Shown here one piece after another: positions 8,567-16,354 of a stretch of DNA of 64,000 nt; the first letter of the stretch is position 1; each line of letters begins with the position of its first letter. A program made the translations under genes and the position numbers. Below the pieces are notes generated by a model. The model was not told the origin of the DNA and ran no database searches. It worked only from the letters and a program-made list of their open reading frames with translations. Source of the stretch: CAIWTU01 sp963815135 (GTDB lineage Bacteria > Desulfobacterota > Desulfuromonadia > Geobacterales > Geobacteraceae); the NCBI GenBank assembly GCA_963815135.1, contig CAWFFO010000011.1, positions 248,001 to 312,000 on the forward strand, written 5' to 3'.

Positions 8567-9574
8567 CTATTGCATGGCTTGTGACTGAACGGCGGTAATT
8601 GCAACTACATTGACAATATCCTCCACAGAACAGCCTCTGGACAGGTCATTCACTGGTTTGGCCAGTCCCTGGATAATGGGACCGATGGCTTCCGCACCGG
8701 CTACCCTTTCCACCAGTTTGTATCCTATGTTGCCCGCGTCGAGGTCTGGGAAGATAAGCACGTTTGCTTTACCCGCGACAGGGCTGCCCGGTGCCTTCCG
8801 CTCGCCTATGCTGGGTATGAGTGCCGCATCCGCCTGAAGCTCCCCGTCTATGTGAATGGTGGAATCGATCGATTTGGCGATCTCGATGGCCTTGGTAACT
8901 TTATCGATATCGGTATGAGAGGCACTCCCTTTGGTTGAGAAGGAAAGCATTGCCACGCGCGCGTCAACATCCAAAAACGCTTTGCAGTTGCGAGCCGTGG
9001 CCACGGCTATCTCAGCCAGTGCCTGTGAGTCAGGGTTGGGGTTGACAGCGCAGTCGGCGAACAGCATTACGCCGTTTTCTCCGAATGCGGGATTCTTGGC
9101 GATCATGAGAAAAAACGAGGAAACAGTCTTGATGCCGCAGCATGTCCCTACGGTGTGAAAAGATGACCTGAGAACGTCTCCGGTTGTGCTTGTGGCGCCT
9201 GCAACGCAACCACCGGCGTCGCCCATTCGTACCATCATCCCGGCATAGTAGAGATTGTCGTGTGCAGTAAGCAGCCGGTGTGCTTCCTCGCGGGAAAGAC
9301 ATTTGCTCTTGCGCAACTCTACAAGTTTCTCCACATAAGCTTCCAGATTATGCGACGTTGCTGGCTGGATTATCTCTACCCCGTCGAGAACGGCTCCCTT
9401 TGCGGCTGCGTCGGCCTTCACCTTTTCGGGATTACCGAGCAGTACCACCTTTGCCAACCCCTGCTCAACAATCTTTTCCGCTGCAAAGAGCATCCTTTCG
9501 TCGTAGCTCTCAGGAAGAACCACCGTCTGCAGGTTGGCTTTCGCTTTTGCCTTTATTTGCTCAATCAGATGCAT
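8567..9574 (-). CDS. pta: phosphate acetyltransferase (short form)
   Basis: 335 residues, the length of the short Pta class that has only the catalytic PTA/PTB domain. The ATG at 9574 is preferred to an upstream in-frame start because GAGGAG lies 4-5 bases before it. TVVLPES at the N-terminus, GATSTTGDVLR and the FPDLDAGNIGYKL segment are typical. It converts acetyl-CoA plus phosphate to acetyl phosphate plus CoA. It faces ackA tail to tail instead of forming an operon with it. Confidence 0.95.
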   Translation of the reverse strand: MHLIEQIKAKAKANLQTVVLPESYDERMLFAAEKIVEQGLAKVVLLGNPEKVKADAAAKGAVLDGVEIIQPATSHNLEAYVEKLVELRKSKCLSREEAHRLLTAHDNLYYAGMMVRMGDAGGCVAGATSTTGDVLRSSFHTVGTCCGIKTVSSFFLMIAKNPAFGENGVMLFADCAVNPNPDSQALAEIAVATARNCKAFLDVDARVAMLSFSTKGSASHTDIDKVTKAIEIAKSIDSTIHIDGELQADAALIPSIGERKAPGSPVAGKANVLIFPDLDAGNIGYKLVERVAGAEAIGPIIQGLAKPVNDLSRGCSVEDIVNVVAITAVQSQAMQ

Positions 9575-9691
9575 TTTTCTCCTCCTCGTCCGATTTAAAA
9601 ACAACTAGATTTTATAACTCAAGCGGTTGCCCTAGTCAATAAAAAAGCCTGTATATCAGCACTGATACCTTGCCCGGCTTGACTGTACATT

Positions 9692-9700
9692 TGTTATAAT
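9692..9700 (+). promoter_or_regulatory. possible extended -10 promoter of the GNAT-kinase gene
   Basis: TGTTATAAT at 9692-9700 matches the extended -10 form TGnTATAAT exactly. No -35 box lies at the usual distance (a TTGACT is too close). Transcription would start near 9707, leaving a leader of about 115 bases. Confidence 0.45.
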
Positions 9701-9734
9701 GAATAATTGCGTAAATAATAATATCAAGTAAAAA

Positions 9735-9801
9735 CGGGCTTGAGTTAAATGCTGTGTCCGACTATCCTTGTCGATGCCCGCAGGTGAGAGCGATCTCCTG
9801 C
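9735..9801 (+). other. foldable leader upstream of the GNAT-kinase gene
   Basis: CGGGC at 9735 can pair with GCCCG near 9777-9781, enclosing CGAC/GTCG. A second hairpin, GCAGG/CCTGC, follows near 9780-9801, just before the ribosome-binding region. I do not recognise a known riboswitch consensus. The arms are short and may be chance. Confidence 0.25.
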
Positions 9802-9822
9802 TGAGAGAGGCGGTAGAATAAC

Positions 9823-11796
9823 ATGTATGAGCAATGCTTTTATTTTCCATATATCAAACGCCTGAATCATGACTATGAAAACAGGATAAAGCAGGTTCCT
9901 TTCCTTAACATTGATTCGATTCTGATTCCTTCTCCGTTTGTCAGGGATATCGCAATCGATATAGATTACGAACACAGTTATGTATGGGATGAAGAAGGGG
10001 AGTTGCTCGGATATTTTCTGGTATATTCCAACTCGGAAAAATCGATTTTCCATATCTATAAACAGGTAACAAGCCCCTTTGGAAGGGGGAAAGGGATAGG
10101 TTCGGCTTTCCTGGAGAATCTGGCCAGTGATGTTGCTCCCGATTCCCGTATCTATCTTTATGTCTGGGAAAAGCTGCTGAGCACCGTGGATTTTTTCCTG
10201 AGCAAGGGGCTGGATTTTGAAGGTTCGATAGTTTACCGGAAGATGAAATTTTACCTGATGTCGGCAAAAGCCCGGACTATAAAGGAAAAGGCCGAGCAGT
10301 CGAGGACCAGGAGTTTCCCTGCCGTGGAGGAAATGACCAAGGTCCGGCACGATGCGAAGAAATCGCTGAGGGTGCTGTTCGATATGACGTCAATGCTATC
10401 CGTCGACAATTTCAAGAAAGTAATAGAAGACATCAACAGGGAGACAACCGCCCTGCTGAATATGCTGAATATGTACGAGGACAAGATCAAGGCGTTCCAT
10501 GATGTGAATATCAAGGAACTGATAACCGACAGGGTCATCCCGTTTATCGAAGTAGCTCATGCCCACTGTGAAGTGCGACTTATCCTCGGATCCAGGATTC
10601 CTTACGTAACCGGAAATTATATGAATTTCAGCAGGGCCCTGATAAATCTCGTTTCCAACTCACTCGATGCAATCAAGGAAAGCGGCCGTCACGGGATTAT
10701 CGAAATTAAACTCGTCGAAAAGGATGATTCAGTCGTTCTTAACATCCAGGACAACGGTATCGGCATCGAAGGGAAAAGGCTCAAAAGGGGGCCGGATATG
10801 CGCCCGCTGTTCGTCGGCAAGACAACCAAGCAAGGTGCGACAGGCGAGGGTATCGGCACGCAGCAGATTTTTTCGACTTTCGGGGCGAACAATATTCTGG
10901 TTGAAAGCGAATTGGGGGAATTTACCCGATGGACCATCTCGCTGAAAAAGAGCACCCAGAGAGATATGCTGATTCTGGCAGAGCTGGAATCCAGATATAC
11001 CGAGTTGATGAAATCGACCGAGCAGATCGGTATCAGTGACAAGAGTTCCAGAACACGGGTGTCTGCCTTTATCTGGCAGCTCAGGCAGATGGAAATCTTC
11101 AGTTATGAACTTGTGTACCAGTTCGGAAGGTATAACAATGTCAGGGATATTTTTCGCAATATCCTTCTCTACTGGAATGATATGAAAGACTTTCCGTCCA
11201 TGAAATCGGATTTGGAAAATTGCAGGATTGACAATCAGATTATAAAGAGCTGGCTCTTGGGGATAGTAAAACGCATCAAAAGGAATGAAAAATATTTCTG
11301 CCGGGTGTTCAGCTTCGATGAGTTCAAGGGGGTTTTGTTCAAAAGCTATGGACAGGCCCCGGATACAACCATAATTTTCACCATGGATCCCGTAACGGGC
11401 CGATTCCTGGCGTCTGACCGGAAACTTGCCGAGCATATGGATTTTGTCCCATATCTCCTGCACAACCGTGACCACCTGTTGCGGGGGGAATTTTTCGGAG
11501 ACATCAGAAAGACTGAAAATCCAATAGTTCTCGGTGTCTGGTCGGTAGCGAACATTGAGGACCTGCGTGAAAGGCTGAAACTGCTCCGGGAAGGTGCGCG
11601 GCAACTTCAGGAAATGGGGCTGAAAAAAGAGAAACGGCTCACTTTTTATGCAACTACTTTCAATCTGTGTGATTGCGAGATAGATACTTCCAGGACTACC
11701 AGCCTTGGTGAGATTGCGGAGATGAATGATGAAGAATTGTTTCGGCTCATTGTTTCTTCTGAAGATGGATTAACCGGTCTGGTTTTCGCTGAATGA
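9823..11796 (+). CDS. GNAT acetyltransferase-histidine kinase fusion protein
   Basis: 657 residues in three parts. Residues 1-150 form a GNAT acyltransferase-like domain: GELLGYFLVYS, then the acyl-CoA loop FGRGKGIGSAFLE (87-98), then FFLSKGLDFEG. Residues 165-230 are a short dimerisation segment with a possible H-box, VRHDAKKSL (H176). Residues 235-375 are a HATPase_c domain with N-box NFSRALINLVSNSLDAI (N275, N279), G1 box DNGIGIEG (310-317) and G2 box GEGIG (341-345). Residues 380-657 match nothing I recognise; they are charged, without membrane spans. There is no signal peptide, so the protein should be cytosolic. A GNAT domain might sense acyl-CoA or acetylate a target while the kinase signals; that is inference. 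No response regulator is adjacent, so the partner is unknown. Confidence 0.75.
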   Translation: MYEQCFYFPYIKRLNHDYENRIKQVPFLNIDSILIPSPFVRDIAIDIDYEHSYVWDEEGELLGYFLVYSNSEKSIFHIYKQVTSPFGRGKGIGSAFLENLASDVAPDSRIYLYVWEKLLSTVDFFLSKGLDFEGSIVYRKMKFYLMSAKARTIKEKAEQSRTRSFPAVEEMTKVRHDAKKSLRVLFDMTSMLSVDNFKKVIEDINRETTALLNMLNMYEDKIKAFHDVNIKELITDRVIPFIEVAHAHCEVRLILGSRIPYVTGNYMNFSRALINLVSNSLDAIKESGRHGIIEIKLVEKDDSVVLNIQDNGIGIEGKRLKRGPDMRPLFVGKTTKQGATGEGIGTQQIFSTFGANNILVESELGEFTRWTISLKKSTQRDMLILAELESRYTELMKSTEQIGISDKSSRTRVSAFIWQLRQMEIFSYELVYQFGRYNNVRDIFRNILLYWNDMKDFPSMKSDLENCRIDNQIIKSWLLGIVKRIKRNEKYFCRVFSFDEFKGVLFKSYGQAPDTTIIFTMDPVTGRFLASDRKLAEHMDFVPYLLHNRDHLLRGEFFGDIRKTENPIVLGVWSVANIEDLRERLKLLREGARQLQEMGLKKEKRLTFYATTFNLCDCEIDTSRTTSLGEIAEMNDEELFRLIVSSEDGLTGLVFAE

Positions 11797-12073
11797 CAGG
11801 GAACATGGCAGCGTCATTGATGTCCTTTTAATCCGGCCGTACTTCGCAGTTGATATTCATCCGTACAGCACCCGGCTCTGCCTGATAGTTTTTTCCCTTT
11901 GTCGGGAAACCGTGCAGAATAGATTGCGGTTTTTTTATTTTCGGTCGTGATATGTCAAGGAATTGGGTTTCTGTGCATTTATTTGCCTAATAAATGAGCA
12001 ATGGTGGGCTCAACACGATTCCTTGTAATGGGAAATCACGCGAATTCAGGCTCGTAGGCAGTCGACCGCGGTT
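11797..12073. other. intergenic region upstream of the nif promoter
   Basis: No coding frame is convincing. GCGGTTTTTTTATTTT near 11926-11941 could belong to a weak terminator for the upstream gene. I looked for a TGT-N10-ACA NifA site and found none with a perfect match. Confidence 0.35.
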
Positions 12074-12089
12074 TGGCACAGGGTGTGCA
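12074..12089 (+). promoter_or_regulatory. sigma-54 (RpoN) promoter of the nifEN operon
   Basis: TGGCACAGGGTGTGCA fits the -24/-12 consensus TGGCAC-N5-TTGCA with one mismatch. The invariant GG and GC are exactly 10 bases apart. It lies about 165 bases before the nifEN start. Sigma-54 dependence is the rule for nif genes and requires an enhancer-binding activator. Confidence 0.85.
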
Positions 12090-12133
12090 AGTGGTCAAGG
12101 TATGCTAAGTTGGACCAGGATAATTTCAGGCAA

Positions 12134-12172
12134 AGGCGCCTCCAATTCACTGTGAATGGGGCGCCTTTTTCA
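12134..12172 (+). terminator. terminator-like hairpin in the nifEN leader
   Basis: AAAGGCGCC near 12134-12142 pairs with GGCGCCTTT near 12161-12169, and the arms continue inward through ATTCA/TGAAT around a 3-nt loop with a small bulge. A run of T follows. It sits between the sigma-54 promoter and the start codon, so transcripts must pass it to reach nifEN. This fits leader antitermination, reported for nif genes in Geobacter with an RNA-binding (ANTAR) response regulator. I could not identify the typical pair of hexaloop hairpins. Confidence 0.75.
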
Positions 12173-12255
12173 TTATCGAGTGAAAATGCATGCGACTGCT
12201 GAACTTGTAGATGCGGGGCGGCATGAAGCAGTTAAAGATTGTTGAGGTAATTCAT

Positions 12256-15012
12256 ATGGCAAAGCCCGATTATTACGATGTAACCGAGTGTGAAACCCAT
12301 GACAAGGGCGCACCGAAATTCTGTAAAAAATCCGAACCTGGGGAAGGGGCCGAACGAAGTTGCGCATACGATGGCGCCCGGGTTGTATTGATGCCGGTCA
12401 CCGACGTAATCCATCTGGTGCATGGGCCCATCGCATGTGCCGGCAATTCGTGGGATAACCGTGGTGCAAGATCTTCCGGTTCTCAGCTGTTCCGCCGCGG
12501 ATTTACCACCGAGATCCTGGAGAACGACGTTGTGTTCGGTGGTGAGAAGAAATTGTACAAGGCAATCCGGGAACTGGCGGAGCGGTACCCGGAGGCAAAA
12601 GCCATGTTTGTTTATGCGACCTGCGTTACCGCAATGACCGGCGACGATATCGAGGCAGTGTGCAAGGCGGCGCAGGAAAAAGTTTCGTTGCCGATTATCC
12701 CGGTCAACACCCCCGGTTTTATAGGCGACAAGAATATAGGCAACCGGCTGGCCGGCGAAGTGCTGTTCAATCATGTTATCGGAACCGCCGAGCCGGAATG
12801 CACTACGGACTACGATATAAACCTGATAGGTGAATATAACATTGCCGGTGACCTGTGGGGAATGCAGCCGTTGTTCGACAAGCTGGGTATCAGGATACTC
12901 TCCTGTTTCAGTGGTGATGCCCGCTTCGAGGATCTGCGATATGCTCACCGGGCCAAGCTTAATGTAATAATTTGTTCCAAAAGCCTTACCAACCTGGCGA
13001 AAAAGATGCAGAAAAAATACGGTATGCCCTATCTGGAAGAGTCTTTCTATGGCATGACCGATACGGCAAAAGCGTTGCGGGATATCGCAAGGGAACTGGA
13101 CAACGCAGTGGGGGGACTTGAAAAACGCGTCATGCAGGAGCGGGTGGAAAAGCTTATTGCTGAAGAAGAGATAAAATGTCGGGAAAAGCTTGCGCCGTAT
13201 CGCGCCAGGCTGGATGGAAAGCGCTCTGTTCTTTTTACCGGGGGAGTAAAAACCTGGTCCATGGTCAACGCTCTGCGCGAACTGGGTGTGGAAATTCTTG
13301 CCGCCGGGACCCAGAACTCCACCCTTGAGGATTTCTACCGGATGAAGGCTCTCATGCATAAAGATGCCCGTATAATCGAAGATACGAGCAGTGCCGGTCT
13401 TCTGCAGGTTATGTACGAAAAAATGCCGGACCTGATCGTTGCCGGCGGCAAGACCAAGTTCCTTGCCCTGAAGACCAAGACTCCCTTTCTGGACATCAAC
13501 CATGGCCGTTCGCATCCCTATGCGGGTTATGAAGGAATGGTTACTTTTGCCAAACAGCTCGATCTCACGGTCAATAATCCGATCTGGCCCGTCCTTAACG
13601 CAAAGGCCCCCTGGGAAAAAAGCGAATGCGAGGTCGAAGCTGATGTATCAAGGGCTAAAGGGCATGCGGAGCAGTTTCTTGCCGAAGCGCTGAAAGATTC
13701 AAGGGTAAAGGTATCTACCAAAAACTCGACCGTTAACCCGCAAAAAAACTCTCCCGCGCTTGGCGCAACGCTGGCTTTTCTCGGCATCGACCAGATGCTC
13801 GGTTTGCTGCACGGCGCTCAGGGATGCTCCACGTTCATCCGATTACAGCTTTCCCGGCATTTCAAGGAACCGATTGCCCTCAACTGCACCAGTATGAGTG
13901 AAGACACCGCAATATTCGGTGGCTGGGAGAACCTGAAAAAAGGGTTGAAGAAGGTAATTGAAAAGTTTAATCCGGGGGTTGTCGGGGTGATGACTTCGGG
14001 CCTTACCGAGACCATGGGTGACGATGTGCGCAGCGCTATCGTCCATTTTCACCGGGAAAACCCCGAACTGTCGCATGTCCCTGTAATCCATGCAACTACT
14101 CCGGACTACTGCGGTTCCCTCCAGGAGGGTTACGCGGCTGCTGTGGAGGCTGTTGTCGCCAGCATTCCCGAGGCCGGTGATACTATTGAAAAGCAGATAA
14201 CGATACTTCCCGGGGCTTTCCTTACGCCTGCTGATGTGGAAGAGGTGAAGGAAATTTGTGAGGCATTCGGTCTCGATCCTTTGGTAATCCCGGATATATC
14301 GTGTGCACTGGACGGACATGTGGATGAAACTGTATCCGCTCTGTCGGTCGGAGGTATTGCCGTTGACCGGATCAGGCTGGCCGGGCGCAGCGTTGCCACT
14401 CTCTATATTGGTGATTCCCTGGCAAAGGCTGCCTTGATTATGAAAGAAAAGTTCGGCATTCCCGCATACGGATTGACCTCAATAACAGGAATAGCTGAAG
14501 TCGATCAGTTAATGGAGAGCCTGAGTGTTATTTCCGCCAAGCCCGTGCCGGAAAAATTCCGCCGCCAGCGCAGCAGGCTCATGGATGCCATGGTGGACTC
14601 CCATTACCAGTTCGGAAACAAGAAAATCACCTTGGCCCTGGAAGGGGACATGCTGAAGGTTATGACGAATTTCCTTGCCGGGATGGGATGCGAAATACAG
14701 GCCGCGCTTTCCGCCACCAGGGTGAAAGGTCTGGACGCGCTTCCCGTGGGAAATATCTTCGTCGGCGATCTTGAGGACCTTGAGGGGGTTGTCGCAGGAA
14801 GCAACCTGCTGGTTGCCAACAGCAACGGGCGCCAGGCCGCCGCGAAGATGGGCGGCATTCCCCATTTGCGGGCCGGGTTGCCGGTGTTCGACCGGCTTGG
14901 TGCCCACCAGAAGATGTGGGTAGGATACAAGGGCACCATGAACCTGGTTTTCGAAACGGCCAATATATTCCAGGCTAATGCGAAAGAGGCCCAGAAACTT
15001 GCGCATAACTGA
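12256..15012 (+). CDS. nifEN: NifE-NifN fusion, FeMo-cofactor scaffold protein
   Basis: 918 residues. The ATG at 12256 has GAGGT 7 bases before it and gives the NifE-like start MAKPDYYDVTE. The N-terminal half (to about 470) is NifE, with cluster cysteines C36 (RSCAYDGAR), C61 (GPIACAGN) and C123 (YATCVTAM), matching the NifE P-cluster-like site. After a linker, NifN runs from about 490 to the end, with GAQGCSTFIR near 523 supplying the NifN-side cysteine. NifEN receives the NifB product and matures it to FeMo-co before transfer to NifDK. The two are usually separate genes; a single fused gene is known in Geobacter relatives. There is no stop or frameshift at the junction. nifHDK are not in the window. 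Confidence 0.95.
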   Translation: MAKPDYYDVTECETHDKGAPKFCKKSEPGEGAERSCAYDGARVVLMPVTDVIHLVHGPIACAGNSWDNRGARSSGSQLFRRGFTTEILENDVVFGGEKKLYKAIRELAERYPEAKAMFVYATCVTAMTGDDIEAVCKAAQEKVSLPIIPVNTPGFIGDKNIGNRLAGEVLFNHVIGTAEPECTTDYDINLIGEYNIAGDLWGMQPLFDKLGIRILSCFSGDARFEDLRYAHRAKLNVIICSKSLTNLAKKMQKKYGMPYLEESFYGMTDTAKALRDIARELDNAVGGLEKRVMQERVEKLIAEEEIKCREKLAPYRARLDGKRSVLFTGGVKTWSMVNALRELGVEILAAGTQNSTLEDFYRMKALMHKDARIIEDTSSAGLLQVMYEKMPDLIVAGGKTKFLALKTKTPFLDINHGRSHPYAGYEGMVTFAKQLDLTVNNPIWPVLNAKAPWEKSECEVEADVSRAKGHAEQFLAEALKDSRVKVSTKNSTVNPQKNSPALGATLAFLGIDQMLGLLHGAQGCSTFIRLQLSRHFKEPIALNCTSMSEDTAIFGGWENLKKGLKKVIEKFNPGVVGVMTSGLTETMGDDVRSAIVHFHRENPELSHVPVIHATTPDYCGSLQEGYAAAVEAVVASIPEAGDTIEKQITILPGAFLTPADVEEVKEICEAFGLDPLVIPDISCALDGHVDETVSALSVGGIAVDRIRLAGRSVATLYIGDSLAKAALIMKEKFGIPAYGLTSITGIAEVDQLMESLSVISAKPVPEKFRRQRSRLMDAMVDSHYQFGNKKITLALEGDMLKVMTNFLAGMGCEIQAALSATRVKGLDALPVGNIFVGDLEDLEGVVAGSNLLVANSNGRQAAAKMGGIPHLRAGLPVFDRLGAHQKMWVGYKGTMNLVFETANIFQANAKEAQKLAHN

Positions 15013-15088
15013 AAGTGAATAATGAATCCGCCACAGTTTTTTCAAGGATTTCCAGGTGTTCCCTGTGGCGCAAAGAAAGGTGGCTAAC

Positions 15089-15475
15089 ATGAAAGTTGCA
15101 TTTACGAGTAAGACAGGCGAGATAATCGATCAGCATTTCGGAATGACGGAGAGCTTCTGCATATGGGAAATAGGACCGGAAGAGGCACATTTCCTTGAAA
15201 CGGTAGAGGTGGGCAAGTCTGGTGACGACGAAGAGGATAAAATCGCATCACGGATTGCCCTCCTCACGGGCTGCGCGATTATCTATACCATGCAGATCGG
15301 CGGACCGGCCGCTGCCAAGGCTGTAGCAAACAAGATTCACCCGATGAAGACAGGAAAGGAAATAGCTGTAGCGGAAATTGTGGAAAAGCTTCAGGAAGTG
15401 TTGCGCGGCACTCCGCCGCCATGGTTGAGGAAGGCCATGAACAAAGGCAATGGTTCGTCTTTTATGGACGAATAG
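15089..15475 (+). CDS. nifX: NifX-family FeMo-cofactor binding protein
   Basis: 128 residues. The ATG at 15089 follows AAAGGTGG by 5 bases. The single domain is of the dinitrogenase iron-molybdenum cofactor-binding (NifX/NafY/NifB C-terminal) type, with the family segment KVAFTSKTGEIIDQHFGMTESFCIW; the His in DQHFG is conserved in cofactor binders. NifX-type proteins hold NifB-co or FeMo-co precursors and pass them between NifB, NifEN and NifDK. It lies 76 bases after nifEN, in the same direction, as in other Geobacter-type nif clusters. Confidence 0.88.
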   Translation: MKVAFTSKTGEIIDQHFGMTESFCIWEIGPEEAHFLETVEVGKSGDDEEDKIASRIALLTGCAIIYTMQIGGPAAAKAVANKIHPMKTGKEIAVAEIVEKLQEVLRGTPPPWLRKAMNKGNGSSFMDE

Positions 15476-15564
15476 AAGTGGAAAGGGGTGCGTTTCCGCA
15501 TCCGGAAAAAGGGCGGATTCTCCCGCTCCCGCATTACATCATAACAAGTACGGAGGAAGGTAAA

Positions 15565-15828
15565 ATGGCTTACATCACAGGACTCACGAGGGACAAACAC
15601 GAATGGACACCTGAATTTATCGTGTCCATTGACGAAGAGACATGCATTGGCTGTGGGCGCTGCTATAAGGTATGCGCACATGATGTGCTTGCATTTGAAG
15701 AAGTGGATGAGGATGATTCCGCGAAGATGTTCATGAAGGTCGAAAACCCGGGCAGCTGCGTAGGTTGCCAGGCTTGCGGCAGGACATGTTCGAAGAAGGC
15801 ATTTTCGTTCGCTCCGGTGGAAATGTAA
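15565..15828 (+). CDS. fdxB: ferredoxin III, nif-specific
   Basis: 87 residues with start ATG at 15565 behind GGAGGAAGG. Two cluster motifs, CIGCGRCYKVC and CVGCQACGRTC, bind two [4Fe-4S] clusters. An N-terminal extension of about 25 residues (TGLTRDKHEWTPEFI) marks the nif-linked ferredoxin III family and distinguishes it from the small ferredoxin at 6.7 kb. Position between two nifX-type genes supports a role in electron supply for nitrogenase cofactor assembly or reduction. Confidence 0.9.
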   Translation: MAYITGLTRDKHEWTPEFIVSIDEETCIGCGRCYKVCAHDVLAFEEVDEDDSAKMFMKVENPGSCVGCQACGRTCSKKAFSFAPVEM

Positions 15829-15839
15829 AGAGACTGTAA

Positions 15840-15890
15840 GGAGTGAGGCGTGATAGGTAATGTCGGTTTTATCCTCTCACACCTCACTCC
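15840..15890 (+). repeat. inverted repeat between fdxB and the second nifX-like gene
   Basis: GGAGTGAGG at 15840-15848 pairs with CCTCACTCC at 15882-15890, with extra GTGA/TCAC pairing inward and a loop of about 17 bases. No T run follows, so it is not a standard terminator. It may protect or process the nif transcript, or be a copy of a dispersed GTGAGG-type repeat (compare 33.2 kb). Confidence 0.6.
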
Positions 15891-15931
15891 ACAACTTTTG
15901 CTCGACACTCTTCACTTACATGGAGGTAGCA

Positions 15932-16261
15932 ATGCGCATTGCAGTTGCGTCAAAAGATGGAAAAGAAATCAACCAGCACTTCGGACACGCGGAACGTTTC
16001 CTTATTTTTCAGGTTGCGGGAAATGATGTAACACTGGAAGAAGAATTGATCGTGGAGAGATATTGTTCGTACGATCCGGACCACCCGCTTCGCAAACATC
16101 TTCTCGATGCCATTTCGGAGGCGTTGAAAGGCTGCCGCGCAGTGGCGTGCTCGCAGATCGGGGAGACTCCCCGGTTGGAAATGGAGCGTTTGGGTATCGA
16201 GGTATTCGCAGTTGGCGGGCCGATAAATGAGACCCTTGTCGAGCTGGCAAAAGTCTTGTGA
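15932..16261 (+). CDS. second NifX/NifB-C-terminal-like cofactor-binding protein
   Basis: 109 residues. The ATG at 15932 has GGAGG 5 bases before it; the open frame upstream runs through the intergenic hairpin and is not used. The domain is again NifX-like: MRIAVASKDGKEINQHFGHAERFLIF, with the conserved His in NQHFGH. It is shorter and more like the free-standing NifB C-terminal-type proteins than the first NifX. It likely carries a FeMo-co precursor. It is the fourth gene of the nifEN-nifX-fdxB set. Confidence 0.83.
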   Translation: MRIAVASKDGKEINQHFGHAERFLIFQVAGNDVTLEEELIVERYCSYDPDHPLRKHLLDAISEALKGCRAVACSQIGETPRLEMERLGIEVFAVGGPINETLVELAKVL

Positions 16262-16354
16262 AACTGCCCGCATAAGTAACTATATTCAAGAAATCTGGGA
16301 AAGGACCAGGAGTGTCGCGGTCCGCTAGAATGTTCACAACTGGGTGATGCTCTC

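Noticed and set aside
11940..12073. NifA upstream activator site TGT-N10-ACA before nifEN
   Set aside because: The nearest match (TGT at 12025 with CAC at the other end) fails the consensus; in Geobacter-type bacteria other activators are expected.
12090..12172. ANTAR-type dual hexaloop hairpins in the nifEN leader
   Set aside because: No pair of hexaloops with A at position 1 and G at position 4 closed by stable stems could be drawn; only the terminator is supported.
12232..13515. 427-codon open frame on the minus strand opposite nifEN
   Set aside because: The plus strand has strong NifE homology with conserved Cys; the antisense frame is a by-product of codon bias.
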